A stretch of DNA of 64,000 nt. It comes from Sphingopyxis indica (lineage in GTDB: Bacteria > Pseudomonadota > Alphaproteobacteria > Sphingomonadales > Sphingomonadaceae). The stretch lies in contig NZ_FZPA01000014.1 in assembly GCF_900188185.1 (NCBI RefSeq), positions 1 to 64,000 of the forward strand. Reading direction: 5' to 3'. Made by a program: the position numbers and the translations under genes. The notes beneath the pieces were generated by a model. The model made no database searches and was not told the origin of the DNA. It was given only the letters and a program-made list of their open reading frames with translations. This document shows positions 46,116 to 55,733 of this stretch, one piece after another (position 1 is the stretch's first letter; each line of letters starts with the position of its first letter).

Positions 46116-47630
46116 TCAACCTTGTGGTGGGCGGGCAATATCGAAGGCGACGGTCAGGCGCTCACCCGCGGGAAAGGGGCGCGTACCATGCCACATCGTC
46201 GATGGAAACAGGACGAGGCGGCCGGGCCGGGGTTCGATCAGCCGCAAAGGTGCGAGCCCGGGGACGAGATCGCGCGCTTCGCCGAGGCTCAGCCAGCCCT
46301 CGTGCCGCGCCGCGCCTTCGGGCGAGGTTTCGGGAAGCGCGATATAGAGCGCCGAGCTGATCCAACCCTGGCTGTGTACATGGTCGGTGTGGAAGCCTTC
46401 GCCCTCGAGCCGCACCGACCAGGCACCAGCGAAGCGAATCGGCGCGCGCCCGATGGGTAGCGTCGGGTGGCCGGGCCGGGGCGGCGGGAGCTGTGCGACA
46501 TAAGCCGCGACCGCCGCCGATATGGCCGACCTCAATCGGTCGATGATCGGCTCGTCGCGCAGCAACAGGTGCCCGTCGGTCTGCGTTCCTCCACGCACCG
46601 ACTGGTCGAGCGGCGCCGCGCGCGCCGCGTGCAGGCGGCGCAAATGATCGGCGATCTCGCCGAGGTCGCCGAGCGCGGGCGCGAGGTCGTGGCAGCCGAC
46701 CAGCGCCGCATCGCCCTCGAGCCATTGCCAGCGGGGATCGCCGGTCATGCGCCACGCGAGCGAGCGATAGGGCCAGAGCAATCGCTCGTCGTCGCGGTCG
46801 ATCCAGTCGTCGATGAGCCGGGCCGCATCGACCGGACGTTCGGCCCGGATCAGGTGCCGAACGCGCTGCGCGGCAAGGTCGATCCGGCCGGGCGCGCCGA
46901 GCACGTCGAACAGCCGGTCGGCCTCGGCCACCGCCCCGCGCTCGGACGCGACATGCGCCGCGACCGTGGTAAGCCAGGCCGCCTCGCCAACCGTCCGCGC
47001 CGCGGCATCGACGGCGGCCTGCGCCGCGTCGAGGTCGCGCGCCTCGAGATGGATGGCGATGCATTCACGGTGCAGTTCGGTCTGGCGCGGCAACCGCCGC
47101 AGCGCCGCGACGACGACGCCGGCGGGGTCGAGCCCCTGCTGCCCGCGTAGCCGCGCGAGCGCCCGCTGGCCGTCCATCCACAGCGGATTTTTTTGTACCA
47201 CGGCGTCAAGGTCGGCGATCGCCTGATCGGCGAGACCCTCGGCGACCTGCGCCGCCGCACGGCCCATCAGCACCGATCCGTCGGCCGGCGCCAGTCGCGC
47301 CGCGCGATCGAACAGCGCCACGGCGGGCCGGCCGGCCTCGAGCGCCGCGCGCGCATGGCTGTGCGCGATCAACGCATCGGCCGGAGCCAGTCGAGCCGCG
47401 CGACCGAATGCGTCGAGGGCGACGCGGCTCTGTCCCAGCGCCCGCGCCGTCAGGCCGAGCAGCTGCTGCATTCTGGCGTCGGCGCCGTGACGCCGCGCCG
47501 CGATGCGCGCGCGATCGAACAGTTGTTCGGGGCGATCACCACGCAGCAGGTCGATTCCCGCCGCGAAAAAGGCATCGGGGTCCGCGAGCGACGCTGCACC
47601 CATCCGCCTTTCTGCCTCGTCCCGCGTCAC
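46116..47630 (-). CDS. TPR-repeat 2-oxoglutarate/Fe(II) oxygenase-like protein
   Basis: The 504 residues open with TPR-like helices (residues 20-230), and the last 180 resemble the 2OG-FeII_Oxy_5 fold. HTDHVH at 414-419 provides the first metal ligands, His481 in FPSTMWHGTRPF the last, and Arg491 in GERLTVAFDI would hold 2-oxoglutarate. A 2-oxoglutarate and Fe(II)-dependent hydroxylation of a protein or peptide side chain is expected. It directly precedes the TPR sulfotransferase with overlapping ends. Metal-ligand choice is inferred. Confidence 0.88.
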   Translation of the reverse strand: MTRDEAERRMGAASLADPDAFFAAGIDLLRGDRPEQLFDRARIAARRHGADARMQQLLGLTARALGQSRVALDAFGRAARLAPADALIAHSHARAALEAGRPAVALFDRAARLAPADGSVLMGRAAAQVAEGLADQAIADLDAVVQKNPLWMDGQRALARLRGQQGLDPAGVVVAALRRLPRQTELHRECIAIHLEARDLDAAQAAVDAAARTVGEAAWLTTVAAHVASERGAVAEADRLFDVLGAPGRIDLAAQRVRHLIRAERPVDAARLIDDWIDRDDERLLWPYRSLAWRMTGDPRWQWLEGDAALVGCHDLAPALGDLGEIADHLRRLHAARAAPLDQSVRGGTQTDGHLLLRDEPIIDRLRSAISAAVAAYVAQLPPPRPGHPTLPIGRAPIRFAGAWSVRLEGEGFHTDHVHSQGWISSALYIALPETSPEGAARHEGWLSLGEARDLVPGLAPLRLIEPRPGRLVLFPSTMWHGTRPFPAGERLTVAFDIARPPQG

Positions 47631-47652
47631 CCGATCAACCTCTCGCTACGCC

Positions 47653-47686
47653 TCAAATGAAAATGGCGGACCCGAAGGCCCGCCAT
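47653..47686 (-). terminator. Intrinsic terminator between the TonB receptor and the oxygenase gene
   Basis: Read on the minus strand, a ten-base stem (ATGGCGGGCC with GGTCCGCCAT) and TTCG loop are followed by TTTTCATTT. It stands 27 bases after the receptor stop. The T run is interrupted, so part of the transcription may read through into the oxygenase and sulfotransferase genes. Confidence 0.82.
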
Positions 47687-47713
47687 TCCCGTTCTTTCCG
47701 GTCGCCGGACGGA

Positions 47714-50700
47714 TCAGAAGTCCAGCGTCACACCGGCGTAGATGTAACGGCCGAGCGCATCATAGACCTGCGCGAAGACGTTACCGTTACAGAAGCCCGC
47801 GGGGCAAGCCTGCGAGCCGGTAACCGGCGGTTCCTTGTCGAAGACGTTGTTCATGCCAAGGCGGAAGTCGTAGTGATCACCAAACTTCCCGGTCAGCGCG
47901 AGGTCAAAATAGCTGACCGCATCGAAACCGGCAATGCCCGGCTGGGTCGTGTCACTCAGACTGTCGACATCGACCGAGCCGAAGTAGCGCCAGCGCACCG
48001 ATGCTCCGAAGCCATTCGGCATGTCGAAGCTCAGACGAGCCGTGTGGCGCCATTCGGGGTTCGGCGTACCGCAGACGTTGCCATAGAGACCGGCGCACTC
48101 CACGTCCGGACCCACGCCAGGATTGGAGGTCAGCTTGTCGAGCCAAGTGCCGACGAATGTCAGCCCCAGACGACCGGCATTCCCGATTTCGCGGCTATAC
48201 CCGGCCTGCACGTCGATGCCCGACGTTTCGAGACGACCGATGTTCTGCGACAGGTCGGTCACATAACCGCCCGAGCTGCGCCACAGCGAACCCGACGCAT
48301 CGCGAACGACCAGGCTGCAGAAGAACGGATCAGCAGTATCGCGGTCGCACTGATTGAGGATCGTGTCGGCTCCGATACCCTGGATCGCCCCTTTGACCTT
48401 GATATTGAAATAGTCGACGCTGGCGTTGAATCCGGGCAGGAAACCCGGGGTCAGAACCACGCCGGCCGTATAGGTATCGGCGACTTCGGGGACGAGATCG
48501 GGGTTGCCGCCGATCAGGCCGTTGTACTGGCTAGCCGGGTTTGGCGCGACCACTTGGCCGACGCTGAGTCCGCTAGCGAGACAACCCACGTCGCCGGCCG
48601 CAATCGGGGCGCCCGAGCACGGATCGGTCGAACCATCGAGCGCGACACGCTGCGGAGCGAAGAGATCCTGCACCGTGGGCGCACGCACCGCACGGTTGTA
48701 ACCGCCACGAATACGGATGTCCCGCGTCGGGGCCAGTTCACCTTCGATCTTGTAGGTATCGGTAGAAGCACCGGTGCTATAGTCCGAATAACGGTAGCCG
48801 CCGGTGATGCTAAGGTCATACAGCCAGCTGTCCTGCACGATCGGCAGACGCACCTCGGAGAAGAACTCCTTCACGTTGAAGGAACCCGAGACAGGAAGCG
48901 TCGGGGCGCCCTGACCCGCGAGATCGCCGGTCTGGAACGCGAGATCCGACAGGAATTCAAGCTTTTCCTTGCGATATTCGCCACCGAGCACGATGCTAAC
49001 ACCTTCATCGGCCCAAGGCGACTGAATGCCATATTCACCGAGCGAACCAGCGACATAGCCCGACAGGACCTGTTCGCTGACGATGCCGCGCTGGAAGCCC
49101 GGGGTCGAGATGTAGTTGACGGCATCCTGCGACGGCGTGGACGTGCCCGGCGAGAAAATGTCCCAGGGGACGCAGTTCGGGTCGGTGCCGTCGAGCGTCG
49201 AACGGCAGACGGCATTGCCGTTCGCGTCCGTCACGACGTCCAGCGCCCGCGTCAGGCGAGTCACCGAGAAGTCGTTCGTATAGGTCTCGGCGAAGTTGGT
49301 CCGGCCATACTGATAATATATGTCATAGGACCAGGCGGGGCTCAGATCGCCGCGCGTGCCCAGCACGGCGCGGTAGCTGGTGTGCTGGAGGTCGTCGCGA
49401 CGCGGACCGCCTTCGACGTTCCGGCGCAGAATCTGCGCAAAGCCGCGATTGTAGGTTGCACCGGTCGTCGGGTCGATGAAACCGAACGGAGTGGTCGGCA
49501 GCAAAGGTTCGCCGAGGCCACGGTCGATACGCGCCTGGTTCTCTGCCGCCACATTGCCGACCACGGTGAAGGCATCGCCGGCCGCGGGGCTGACAAGGAG
49601 GTTTTCCGTATCGCAGATGACCGCGAGCTGCTCGGCCGACAGCAGCGGGTTGTCGCAGTTGATCGACAGCGAGTTGCCGAAGTTACCCGACGGAGCGATC
49701 TGGGCGACCGTGCGGTCGTCCATGAACATGAACTCCATATAGGGGTGCAGCGCTTCGGAGACTTCATAGTCGGCGAAGACACCAGCCGTGTAGCGCTCGT
49801 CGGGACGCTGGAAATAGTTCAGCGGCGCGAAGTTGTACGGCGTGAAGCCGGGCAGCAGGGTGCGGTTGGGGCCGAACTGATAGATCGTCGACGTGAACGA
49901 ATCCGCAACGCCATCACCATTCGCATCGGTCGGATCGCCAAACGAGTCATAGGCGAAGATCGTGCCCTGCGGCGAGGTCGCCGAGCCGCCGCAGTTGTAC
50001 AGGCGTCCGCCAGCCGCAACCGACGCAGCCGAGTTCGCCGACAGCGCGCAAGCCGAATAGTCGCGAGTCGCCTGATTCACCGGATTGATCTTGCGGTATC
50101 CGACATAGGCGGACACATGGCCGCGGCCATCGTCGAAACCCGCGCCGAAGGCGAGCGTCGCGTCGAAGGTGCCGCCATTGGTCGACATGCCGCGCGGATA
50201 GCCATTACCGCTCGCGTCGAGCGGATCGGTGAACTTGCTCTTGTTGCGGTTATCGTGGTTGTACAGCGAATATTGCGTGTCGAGCTTGAAGCCCTCGAAG
50301 TCGGTGTCCATCACGAAGTTGACGACGCCCGCCACGGCGTCCGCACCGTACACCGACGAAGCACCGCCGGTCAGCACGTCGACACGCTCGATCAGCGCAG
50401 CGGGAATGACGTTGATGTCGGCAGCCGAGGAGGTCGGATCACCCGGGACGAGACGACGGCCGTTGACCAGAACCAGCGTGCGCTCGTCGCCGAGGCCGCG
50501 CAGGTTCAGCGTCGCGGTGCCGGTCGCGCCGTTCGAAACGTTCGCACCCTGCGCCGCAAAAGCCTGCGGCAGCGAGTTGACGAGATCCTCGACGCGGGTG
50601 GTGCCGGTCTGCTTGAATTCGACGTTGCTGATGACGGTGACGGGGCTGGCCGATTCGAGGTTCGGCTGCTTGATGCGCGAACCGGTAACGACGATCGGCG

Positions 50701-50833
50701 CGCCGATGTCGGCGGCGCCTTCATCGGCGGGCGCGTCCTGCGCCATCGCCGGAGTCGCCATGGCCAAAAGGCCAACGCCGAGCACGAACGGCGCAGCGCC
50801 GCGCTTCAACGCGGAAAGGTGGGTTTTCTTCAC
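47714..50833 (-). CDS. TonB-dependent outer-membrane receptor (large)
   Basis: The start is the GTG at 50833, with AAGGGA upstream; the frame to 50875 adds a non-hydrophobic leader. The 1039 residues begin with a signal peptide (cleavage after AMAQ), then a plug with IVVTGSRIKQPN, DLVNSLPQAF and LNLRGLGDERTLVLVNGRR, and a barrel with long loops ending in aromatic Phe (YAGVTLDF). The type is the OMR/CarO-like receptor common in sphingomonads. Its neighbours are an oxygenase and a sulfotransferase, so it may handle a modified peptide. The ligand is unknown. The 271 bases upstream (50834-51104) show no gene. Confidence 0.93.
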   Translation of the reverse strand: MKKTHLSALKRGAAPFVLGVGLLAMATPAMAQDAPADEGAADIGAPIVVTGSRIKQPNLESASPVTVISNVEFKQTGTTRVEDLVNSLPQAFAAQGANVSNGATGTATLNLRGLGDERTLVLVNGRRLVPGDPTSSAADINVIPAALIERVDVLTGGASSVYGADAVAGVVNFVMDTDFEGFKLDTQYSLYNHDNRNKSKFTDPLDASGNGYPRGMSTNGGTFDATLAFGAGFDDGRGHVSAYVGYRKINPVNQATRDYSACALSANSAASVAAGGRLYNCGGSATSPQGTIFAYDSFGDPTDANGDGVADSFTSTIYQFGPNRTLLPGFTPYNFAPLNYFQRPDERYTAGVFADYEVSEALHPYMEFMFMDDRTVAQIAPSGNFGNSLSINCDNPLLSAEQLAVICDTENLLVSPAAGDAFTVVGNVAAENQARIDRGLGEPLLPTTPFGFIDPTTGATYNRGFAQILRRNVEGGPRRDDLQHTSYRAVLGTRGDLSPAWSYDIYYQYGRTNFAETYTNDFSVTRLTRALDVVTDANGNAVCRSTLDGTDPNCVPWDIFSPGTSTPSQDAVNYISTPGFQRGIVSEQVLSGYVAGSLGEYGIQSPWADEGVSIVLGGEYRKEKLEFLSDLAFQTGDLAGQGAPTLPVSGSFNVKEFFSEVRLPIVQDSWLYDLSITGGYRYSDYSTGASTDTYKIEGELAPTRDIRIRGGYNRAVRAPTVQDLFAPQRVALDGSTDPCSGAPIAAGDVGCLASGLSVGQVVAPNPASQYNGLIGGNPDLVPEVADTYTAGVVLTPGFLPGFNASVDYFNIKVKGAIQGIGADTILNQCDRDTADPFFCSLVVRDASGSLWRSSGGYVTDLSQNIGRLETSGIDVQAGYSREIGNAGRLGLTFVGTWLDKLTSNPGVGPDVECAGLYGNVCGTPNPEWRHTARLSFDMPNGFGASVRWRYFGSVDVDSLSDTTQPGIAGFDAVSYFDLALTGKFGDHYDFRLGMNNVFDKEPPVTGSQACPAGFCNGNVFAQVYDALGRYIYAGVTLDF

Positions 50834-51104
50834 AGTGCAGTCCCTTGCTACTGAGTGGTTAGGATACCCGGGCATACGCTGCGAAGAGTGGCTTCACCCC
50901 CTGCAAAGATACCCCGATAGGCTGCGGGATGACCCCTCATTCATTTTGAGTAAAGGAAATTCCCCACCGTTTCTGCGGTTTCCAACGGGATTGTGACGTA
51001 TTTGCAACATCCGCGAGAGGCAAAGCAACACATCGTGCCGCGGCGCGGCATTTCGCGAAACTTTGTTTCAATGGTTACAATGTTGCAGCGCAGCATCGAA
51101 TGTT

Positions 51105-52037
51105 TCAGCGCGGCATCGGTCCCGCGAGCGTGCCCGGATCGAGCCGCGCGTCGTGCCATTTGAGGCCCCAGTGGAGGTGCGGCCCGGTCGCGCGGCCGCT
51201 CTGCCCGACCGTCCCCAGCCGCTGCCCCTGCACCACCCGGTCGCCGACCTTCACGTCGAGGCTCTGGCAGTGGAGGAAGGCGCTGTTGAGCCCCATGCCG
51301 TGATCGACGATGAGGAGATTGCCCTCGAGCGTGAAGGGCGTCGTCGCGGCGAGCGTCACCACGCCGTCGGCGGGCGCATAGAAGGGCGTGCCCGCGGGGA
51401 CGGCGATGTCGGTGCCGCCGTGATAGCTGCCCGGCTTGCCCTGATAGACGCGCTGCGATCCAAAGAAGCCCGAGAGACGCCCCGTCGCCGGCCAGCGGAA
51501 GCGCTGGCGCCAGCCGTCGACGTCGTGATCGACGCGGCGCGCTTCGGCGATCTGCGCCAGCTCGGCGGGGCGGCGGCGCTGGAACTCGGCGTCGCTCGAC
51601 GCGCTGCCGCGCCAGGGGGCGTCGATATGCTCGATCCGCCAGTCGCCCGCGGCGATGCTGAGGTCGCGCGCGATCGTGCGCCCGTCGGCCAGCGTCGCGA
51701 CGAGCCGCTCGCCCGCGGGCGCGTCGCGGTCGAAGGCGATGATGAAGCCGCCGTCGTGCGCGAAGGGAATGGCCCTACCGTCGAGCGTCAGCGTCCGCGT
51801 CGTTGCGGGAACGCGGCCGAGCAGCATTCCGCCTTGCACCGGGGTCCCGCGCAGGATGGTGAAGTCGGCGTCGACGGGCGCGGGCGGCGGAGCGGGCGCA
51901 GGCCGGGCGGCGGGCGGCGGGACGGGTGCGGGTGTCGGCGCCGGCTCGACCGGTCCGGCGGCGGGCGGCACGCAGCCGGCGAGCGCGGCGAACAGCGCCG
52001 TCAGCGCGGCGCGATGAGCAGCCTTGCCTGCCCTCAT
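51105..52037 (-). CDS. M23 family peptidoglycan endopeptidase, lipoprotein
   Basis: From the ATG at 52037 the protein has 310 residues. The signal AALTALFAALAGC ends in a lipobox Cys. A Pro/Ala linker leads to an Ig-like domain and the LytM/M23 domain with metal ligands in GSYHGGTDIAVPAG (His and Asp) and GPHLHWGL (HxH). It should cut cell-wall cross-bridges from the outer membrane or periplasm. The start overlaps the DUF2093 stop by four bases, so the two are coupled. Confidence 0.92.
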   Translation of the reverse strand: MRAGKAAHRAALTALFAALAGCVPPAAGPVEPAPTPAPVPPPAARPAPAPPPAPVDADFTILRGTPVQGGMLLGRVPATTRTLTLDGRAIPFAHDGGFIIAFDRDAPAGERLVATLADGRTIARDLSIAAGDWRIEHIDAPWRGSASSDAEFQRRRPAELAQIAEARRVDHDVDGWRQRFRWPATGRLSGFFGSQRVYQGKPGSYHGGTDIAVPAGTPFYAPADGVVTLAATTPFTLEGNLLIVDHGMGLNSAFLHCQSLDVKVGDRVVQGQRLGTVGQSGRATGPHLHWGLKWHDARLDPGTLAGPMPR

Positions 52038-52246
52038 GCCTTGCGGGCGTGGTCGAGCGCGGCCTGCACCGAAATGGCGGCGCTGGCATAGGGCTCCTGC
52101 CGCGCGACCGACCAGTAACGCAGCTCGTCGAGCCCGATCGGCACGCCGGTCACCGCGCACAGCACATGGTCGCCGGGCGACACGACGCGAAAGCCGTTGG
52201 GGCCATATTGGAGGCGGGCGAGGCGGTTGCGGCTGGCGATCAGCAT
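52034..52246 (-). CDS. DUF2093 family protein
   Basis: A 70-residue protein with the family pattern RLARLQYGPNGFRVVSPGDHVLCAVTG, then IGLDELRYWSVARQEPYA and a C-terminal helix. Function unknown; the family is alphaproteobacterial and usually adjoins xseA or an M23 gene, as here. It lies 124 bases downstream of xseA on the same strand and ends in an ATGA overlap with the M23 gene. Confidence 0.9.
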   Translation of the reverse strand: MLIASRNRLARLQYGPNGFRVVSPGDHVLCAVTGVPIGLDELRYWSVARQEPYASAAISVQAALDHARKA

Positions 52247-52336
52247 GATTCGATATCCGTTGGAAAGACTGACATTCTTGATGCGACTATAACAGCATCG
52301 GCGCGCGCGGCCACCCCTAGGCGCCGCAAAGGAGTC

Positions 52337-52364
52337 CGTCGCCCCAGCTTTCGCTGGGGCGACG
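52337..52364 (-). terminator. Hairpin downstream of xseA
   Basis: A perfect 12-base stem (52337-52348 with 52353-52364) and a TTTC loop lie seven bases after the xseA stop. There is no long T run on the minus strand, so it may be a weak terminator or an RNA-stabilising end. Confidence 0.6.
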
Positions 52365-52370
52365 AATTCG

Positions 52371-53783
52371 TCAGAATAACTCGCCCTGCCCTTTGCCCGG
52401 CGGTGCGGCGGGCGGCTTGCGCGCCGGACGCGGCGAGGGCGACGGCGGCGCGTCCTCCGCGGCGACGGACACCTCGCCGTCAGCGAACTGCAACCGCATA
52501 TGCCCGGCGGCGCGCGCGCGCGCCGCGGTGGTGACGAGGCCGCCGCCCCTGTCGCGCACCATCGCGTAGCCGCGCGAGAGCAGCGCGCGCGGGTCGAGCG
52601 AGGCGAGCAGCCGCGCCAGTCCTTCGAGCCGCGCCCGGTCGCGGTCCCACGCCCGCGCGAGCAGCGACGGGCGCAGCGCCGCGGCGCGCGACGCGAGTCG
52701 CTCGCTCGTCACCGCGAGCCGGTGGCGCTGACTGCGGTCGAGCCGATCGCCCGCATCGTCGAGCCGCTGGCGCTGCGGCGCATAAAGCGCCTCGCGCTTC
52801 GGCAAGTGCCGCGCGAGCGCCGTCAGCCGCTCGCTCGCCAGCGATTGATGCCGGCTTGCCGCGCCGATCATCCGCCCGCTCCACGTCGCGAGCTGCGCGG
52901 CGAGCTCGGCGCGCACCGGCACCGCCATCTCGGCCGCCGCGGTCGGCGTCGGTGCGCGCACGTCGGCGGCATAGTCGGATAGCGTCACGTCGGTTTCGTG
53001 CCCCACCGCGCTGATCGTCGGAATACGGCACTCGGCGATCGCGCGCACGACGATTTCCTCGTTGAACGCCCACAGATCCTCGATCGACCCGCCGCCGCGC
53101 GCGACGATCACCAGATCGGGGCGCGGCACCGGCCCGCCCGGTTCAAGCGAATCGAAGCCGCGCACCGCGCGCGCGACCTGCGCCGCGGCGCCTTCACCCT
53201 GAACGAGCACCGGCCAGACGATCACATGGCTCGGGCAGCGGTCGGCGAGCCGGTGGAGAATGTCGCGAATCACCGCGCCGGTGGGCGATGTCACGACGCC
53301 GATCGTCCGCGGCAGGAAGGGCAGCGCGCGCTTCTTCGCCTGGTCGAACAGCCCCTCGGCGCCGAGCCGCGCCTTCAGCTTTTCGAACAGCAGCATCAAG
53401 GCGCCCTCGCCCGCGACCTCGAGGCTTTCGACGACGAGCTGATATTTCGAGCGGCCGGGATAGGTGGTGAGCTTGCCGGTCGCGATCACCTCGATCCCGT
53501 CCTCGGGGCGAAAGGCGAGGCGCGCCGCCTGCCCCTTCCACATCACGATGTCGATCAGCGCATTATCGTCTTTCAGGCAGCCATAGAAATGCCCCGACGC
53601 GGCGCGCTTGGCGCCCGACAGCTCGCCGCGCACGCGCACGCGCGCAAAGCCGTCCTCGACGGTGCGCTTGATCGCGGCGGATAATTGGCTGACCGAAAGC
53701 GCGGGCGCATTGTCGTGCGTCCCCGCCTCGGCTAACAGCCGCGCGGGCGTGTCGCCATCGGACTCGGGAAAAGGAACTGACAT
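52371..53783 (-). CDS. xseA: Exodeoxyribonuclease VII large subunit
   Basis: Large catalytic subunit of ExoVII, which degrades single-stranded DNA from either end with XseB. From the ATG at 53783 the protein has 470 residues. The N-terminal OB fold has [29 protein letters not shown], followed by the catalytic domain ([50 protein letters not shown]) and a long helical C-terminal region. The start overlaps the purD start in a single CATG. xseB is not in the window. Confidence 0.95.
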   Translation of the reverse strand: MSVPFPESDGDTPARLLAEAGTHDNAPALSVSQLSAAIKRTVEDGFARVRVRGELSGAKRAASGHFYGCLKDDNALIDIVMWKGQAARLAFRPEDGIEVIATGKLTTYPGRSKYQLVVESLEVAGEGALMLLFEKLKARLGAEGLFDQAKKRALPFLPRTIGVVTSPTGAVIRDILHRLADRCPSHVIVWPVLVQGEGAAAQVARAVRGFDSLEPGGPVPRPDLVIVARGGGSIEDLWAFNEEIVVRAIAECRIPTISAVGHETDVTLSDYAADVRAPTPTAAAEMAVPVRAELAAQLATWSGRMIGAASRHQSLASERLTALARHLPKREALYAPQRQRLDDAGDRLDRSQRHRLAVTSERLASRAAALRPSLLARAWDRDRARLEGLARLLASLDPRALLSRGYAMVRDRGGGLVTTAARARAAGHMRLQFADGEVSVAAEDAPPSPSPRPARKPPAAPPGKGQGELF

Positions 53784-55059
53784 GAATATCCTGCTTGTGG
53801 GCTCGGGCGGCCGCGAACATGCACTGGCGTGGCAGCTCGCACAATCGCCGAGCTGCGACAAGCTTTATGCCGCGCCCGGCAATCCAGGGATCGAACTCCA
53901 CGCCGAATGCCTGCCGGTCGCCGCCGACGACCTCGACGGGCTGATGACGCTGGTGCGCGTCCACGGAATCGAGTTCGTCGTCGTCGGCCCCGAGGCCCCG
54001 CTCGTCGCGGGGCTCGCCGACCGGCTGCGCGAGGCCGGCGTCGCGGTCTTCGGCCCCGGCGCCGCCGCGGCGCAGCTCGAAGGGTCGAAGGGCTTCACCA
54101 AGGACCTGTGCGCGCGCGCCGGCATCCCGACCGCCGCCTATGTCCGCTGCACGAGCGCCGAGGAAGCCCATGCCGCGCTCGACGGCTTCGCCATCCCCGT
54201 CGTCATCAAGGCCGACGGGCTCGCCGCGGGCAAGGGCGTGATCATCGCCGAAACGCGCGCGGCCGCGTCCGCGGCGATCGACGAGATGTTCGCCGGCGCG
54301 TTCGGCGGGGCGGGCGCCGAGGTGGTGATCGAGGACTATCTGGCCGGCGAGGAAGCGAGCTTCTTTGCGCTGTCCGACGGCACCGACGTCATCGCCTTCG
54401 GCAGCGCGCAGGACCACAAGCGCGTCGGCGAGGGCGACACGGGGCCGAACACCGGCGGCATGGGCGCCTACAGCCCCGCGCCGGTGCTCACGCCCGCGCT
54501 CGAGGCCGAGGTCATGGAGCGCATCGTCCGCCCGACGGTAAAGGCGCTCGCCGCCGAGGGCACGCCCTATGTCGGCGTGCTCTTCGCCGGGCTGATGCTG
54601 ACCGACGAGGGCCCCAAGCTGATCGAATATAATTGCCGCTTCGGCGACCCCGAATGCCAGGTGTTGATGATGCGCCTGAAGGGCGATTTCGCCGCGCTGC
54701 TCCACGCCGCCGCGACCGGCACGCTCGCCGGCGCCGAGCCGCCGCATTTCGCCGCCGATTATGCGCTGACCGTCGTGATGGCGGCGAACGGCTATCCGGG
54801 CACCCCCGAAAAGGGCGGGACGATCCGCCGCATTGCCGATGCCGAAAAGGGCGGCGTGCGCGTCTTTCATGCCGGCACCGCGCGCAAGGACGGCGCGATC
54901 GTCGCGGCCGGCGGGCGCGTGCTCAGCGTCACGGCGACGGGCAAGAGCGTGACCGAGGCGCAGGCCGCCGCCTATGCGGCGCTCGACCGCATCGACTTTC
55001 CCACCGGCTTCTGCCGCCGGGACATTGGTTGGCGCGAGGTCGCGCGCGAGGCGCGCTAA
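53782..55059 (+). CDS. purD: Phosphoribosylamine-glycine ligase
   Basis: Second step of purine biosynthesis: ATP-dependent joining of phosphoribosylamine and glycine. The 425 residues match the family length. Signatures are [15 protein letters not shown] at the N end, [14 protein letters not shown] (ATP-grasp), [13 protein letters not shown] and [14 protein letters not shown] with the magnesium ligands. AAGGA six bases before the ATG supports the start at 53782. Its 3' end carries one copy of a 23-base direct repeat. Confidence 0.97.
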   Translation: MNILLVGSGGREHALAWQLAQSPSCDKLYAAPGNPGIELHAECLPVAADDLDGLMTLVRVHGIEFVVVGPEAPLVAGLADRLREAGVAVFGPGAAAAQLEGSKGFTKDLCARAGIPTAAYVRCTSAEEAHAALDGFAIPVVIKADGLAAGKGVIIAETRAAASAAIDEMFAGAFGGAGAEVVIEDYLAGEEASFFALSDGTDVIAFGSAQDHKRVGEGDTGPNTGGMGAYSPAPVLTPALEAEVMERIVRPTVKALAAEGTPYVGVLFAGLMLTDEGPKLIEYNCRFGDPECQVLMMRLKGDFAALLHAAATGTLAGAEPPHFAADYALTVVMAANGYPGTPEKGGTIRRIADAEKGGVRVFHAGTARKDGAIVAAGGRVLSVTATGKSVTEAQAAAYAALDRIDFPTGFCRRDIGWREVAREAR

Positions 55060-55087
55060 GGGGCTGGCGCGAGGTCGCGCGCGAGGC
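55030..55087 (+). repeat. Direct repeat across the purD stop codon
   Basis: A 23-base segment at 55030-55052 recurs exactly at 55065-55087, 35 bases downstream. The first copy codes for the last residues of PurD, and the second lies beyond its stop. It looks like a recent short tandem duplication. Confidence 0.9.
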
Positions 55088-55169
55088 AAAATGGACGCCC
55101 TCTGGACCCAGCGCCGCCCGGCCGATAGGCTGGCTTCCGGTGGGGCGCCCTCGAAACAAGGGGATAGAC

Positions 55170-55718
55170 ATGACTTGGCTTCAGGAAAACTGGATCGTCG
55201 CGCTGATCGTGCTGATCGTCGTCGTCGCACTCGTCTGGTGGCTCGCCGCGCGGCGGCAGCCCCGCGACGTCGTGCCGCCGACGGTCGAGGCGAAGCCCGC
55301 GAAGCCGCTCGAGCCGGCAAAACCCGACATCGTCGCCGCCGAACCCGCCTTCAAAAAGGCCCCCGTCGCCGCGCCGACCCCGCCTCCCCCGGCACCCGAA
55401 CCCGCGCCCGCGCCCGCTCCGCAAACCGAAGCCCCGCCGCCGCCCGCAGCCGCGGCGCCCGCGGGTCAGGCCGACAATCTGCAATTGCTGAAGGGCGTCG
55501 GGCCAAAGCTCGCCAAGCTGCTGGGCGACCTCGGCGTCACCAGCTTCGAACAGATCGCGGGCTGGAGCGACGCCGATATCGCGGCGATCGACGCGCGGCT
55601 CGGCAATTTTTCGGGCCGCATCGCGCGCGACAATTGGGTCGATCAGGCCGGCTATCTCGCGCGCCGCGACAAGGCGGGCTTCGAAGCCAGATATGGGGCG
55701 CTGGGCGGCGAACTCTGA
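55170..55718 (+). CDS. Membrane-anchored helix-hairpin-helix protein
   Basis: 182 residues from the ATG at 55170, with GGGATAGAC upstream. One N-terminal membrane segment (NWIVALIVLIVVVALVWWLA) is followed by a Pro/Ala-rich linker (about 35-100), and a C-terminal helix-hairpin-helix domain with LKGVGPKLAKLLGDLGVTSF and FSGRIARDNWVDQAG. This motif occurs in small proteins once annotated as complex I-like or 5'-nuclease-like. It may bind DNA or another protein near the membrane, but no catalytic residue is visible. It follows purD by 110 bases. Confidence 0.85.
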   Translation: MTWLQENWIVALIVLIVVVALVWWLAARRQPRDVVPPTVEAKPAKPLEPAKPDIVAAEPAFKKAPVAAPTPPPPAPEPAPAPAPQTEAPPPPAAAAPAGQADNLQLLKGVGPKLAKLLGDLGVTSFEQIAGWSDADIAAIDARLGNFSGRIARDNWVDQAGYLARRDKAGFEARYGALGGEL

Positions 55719-55733
55719 CCGGGCCGGAGAGCC

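Noticed and set aside
47408-50854. 1148-residue plus-strand frame
   Set aside because: It is antisense to the second TonB receptor, rich in Arg, His and Val without any domain pattern; the receptor on the other strand is unmistakable.
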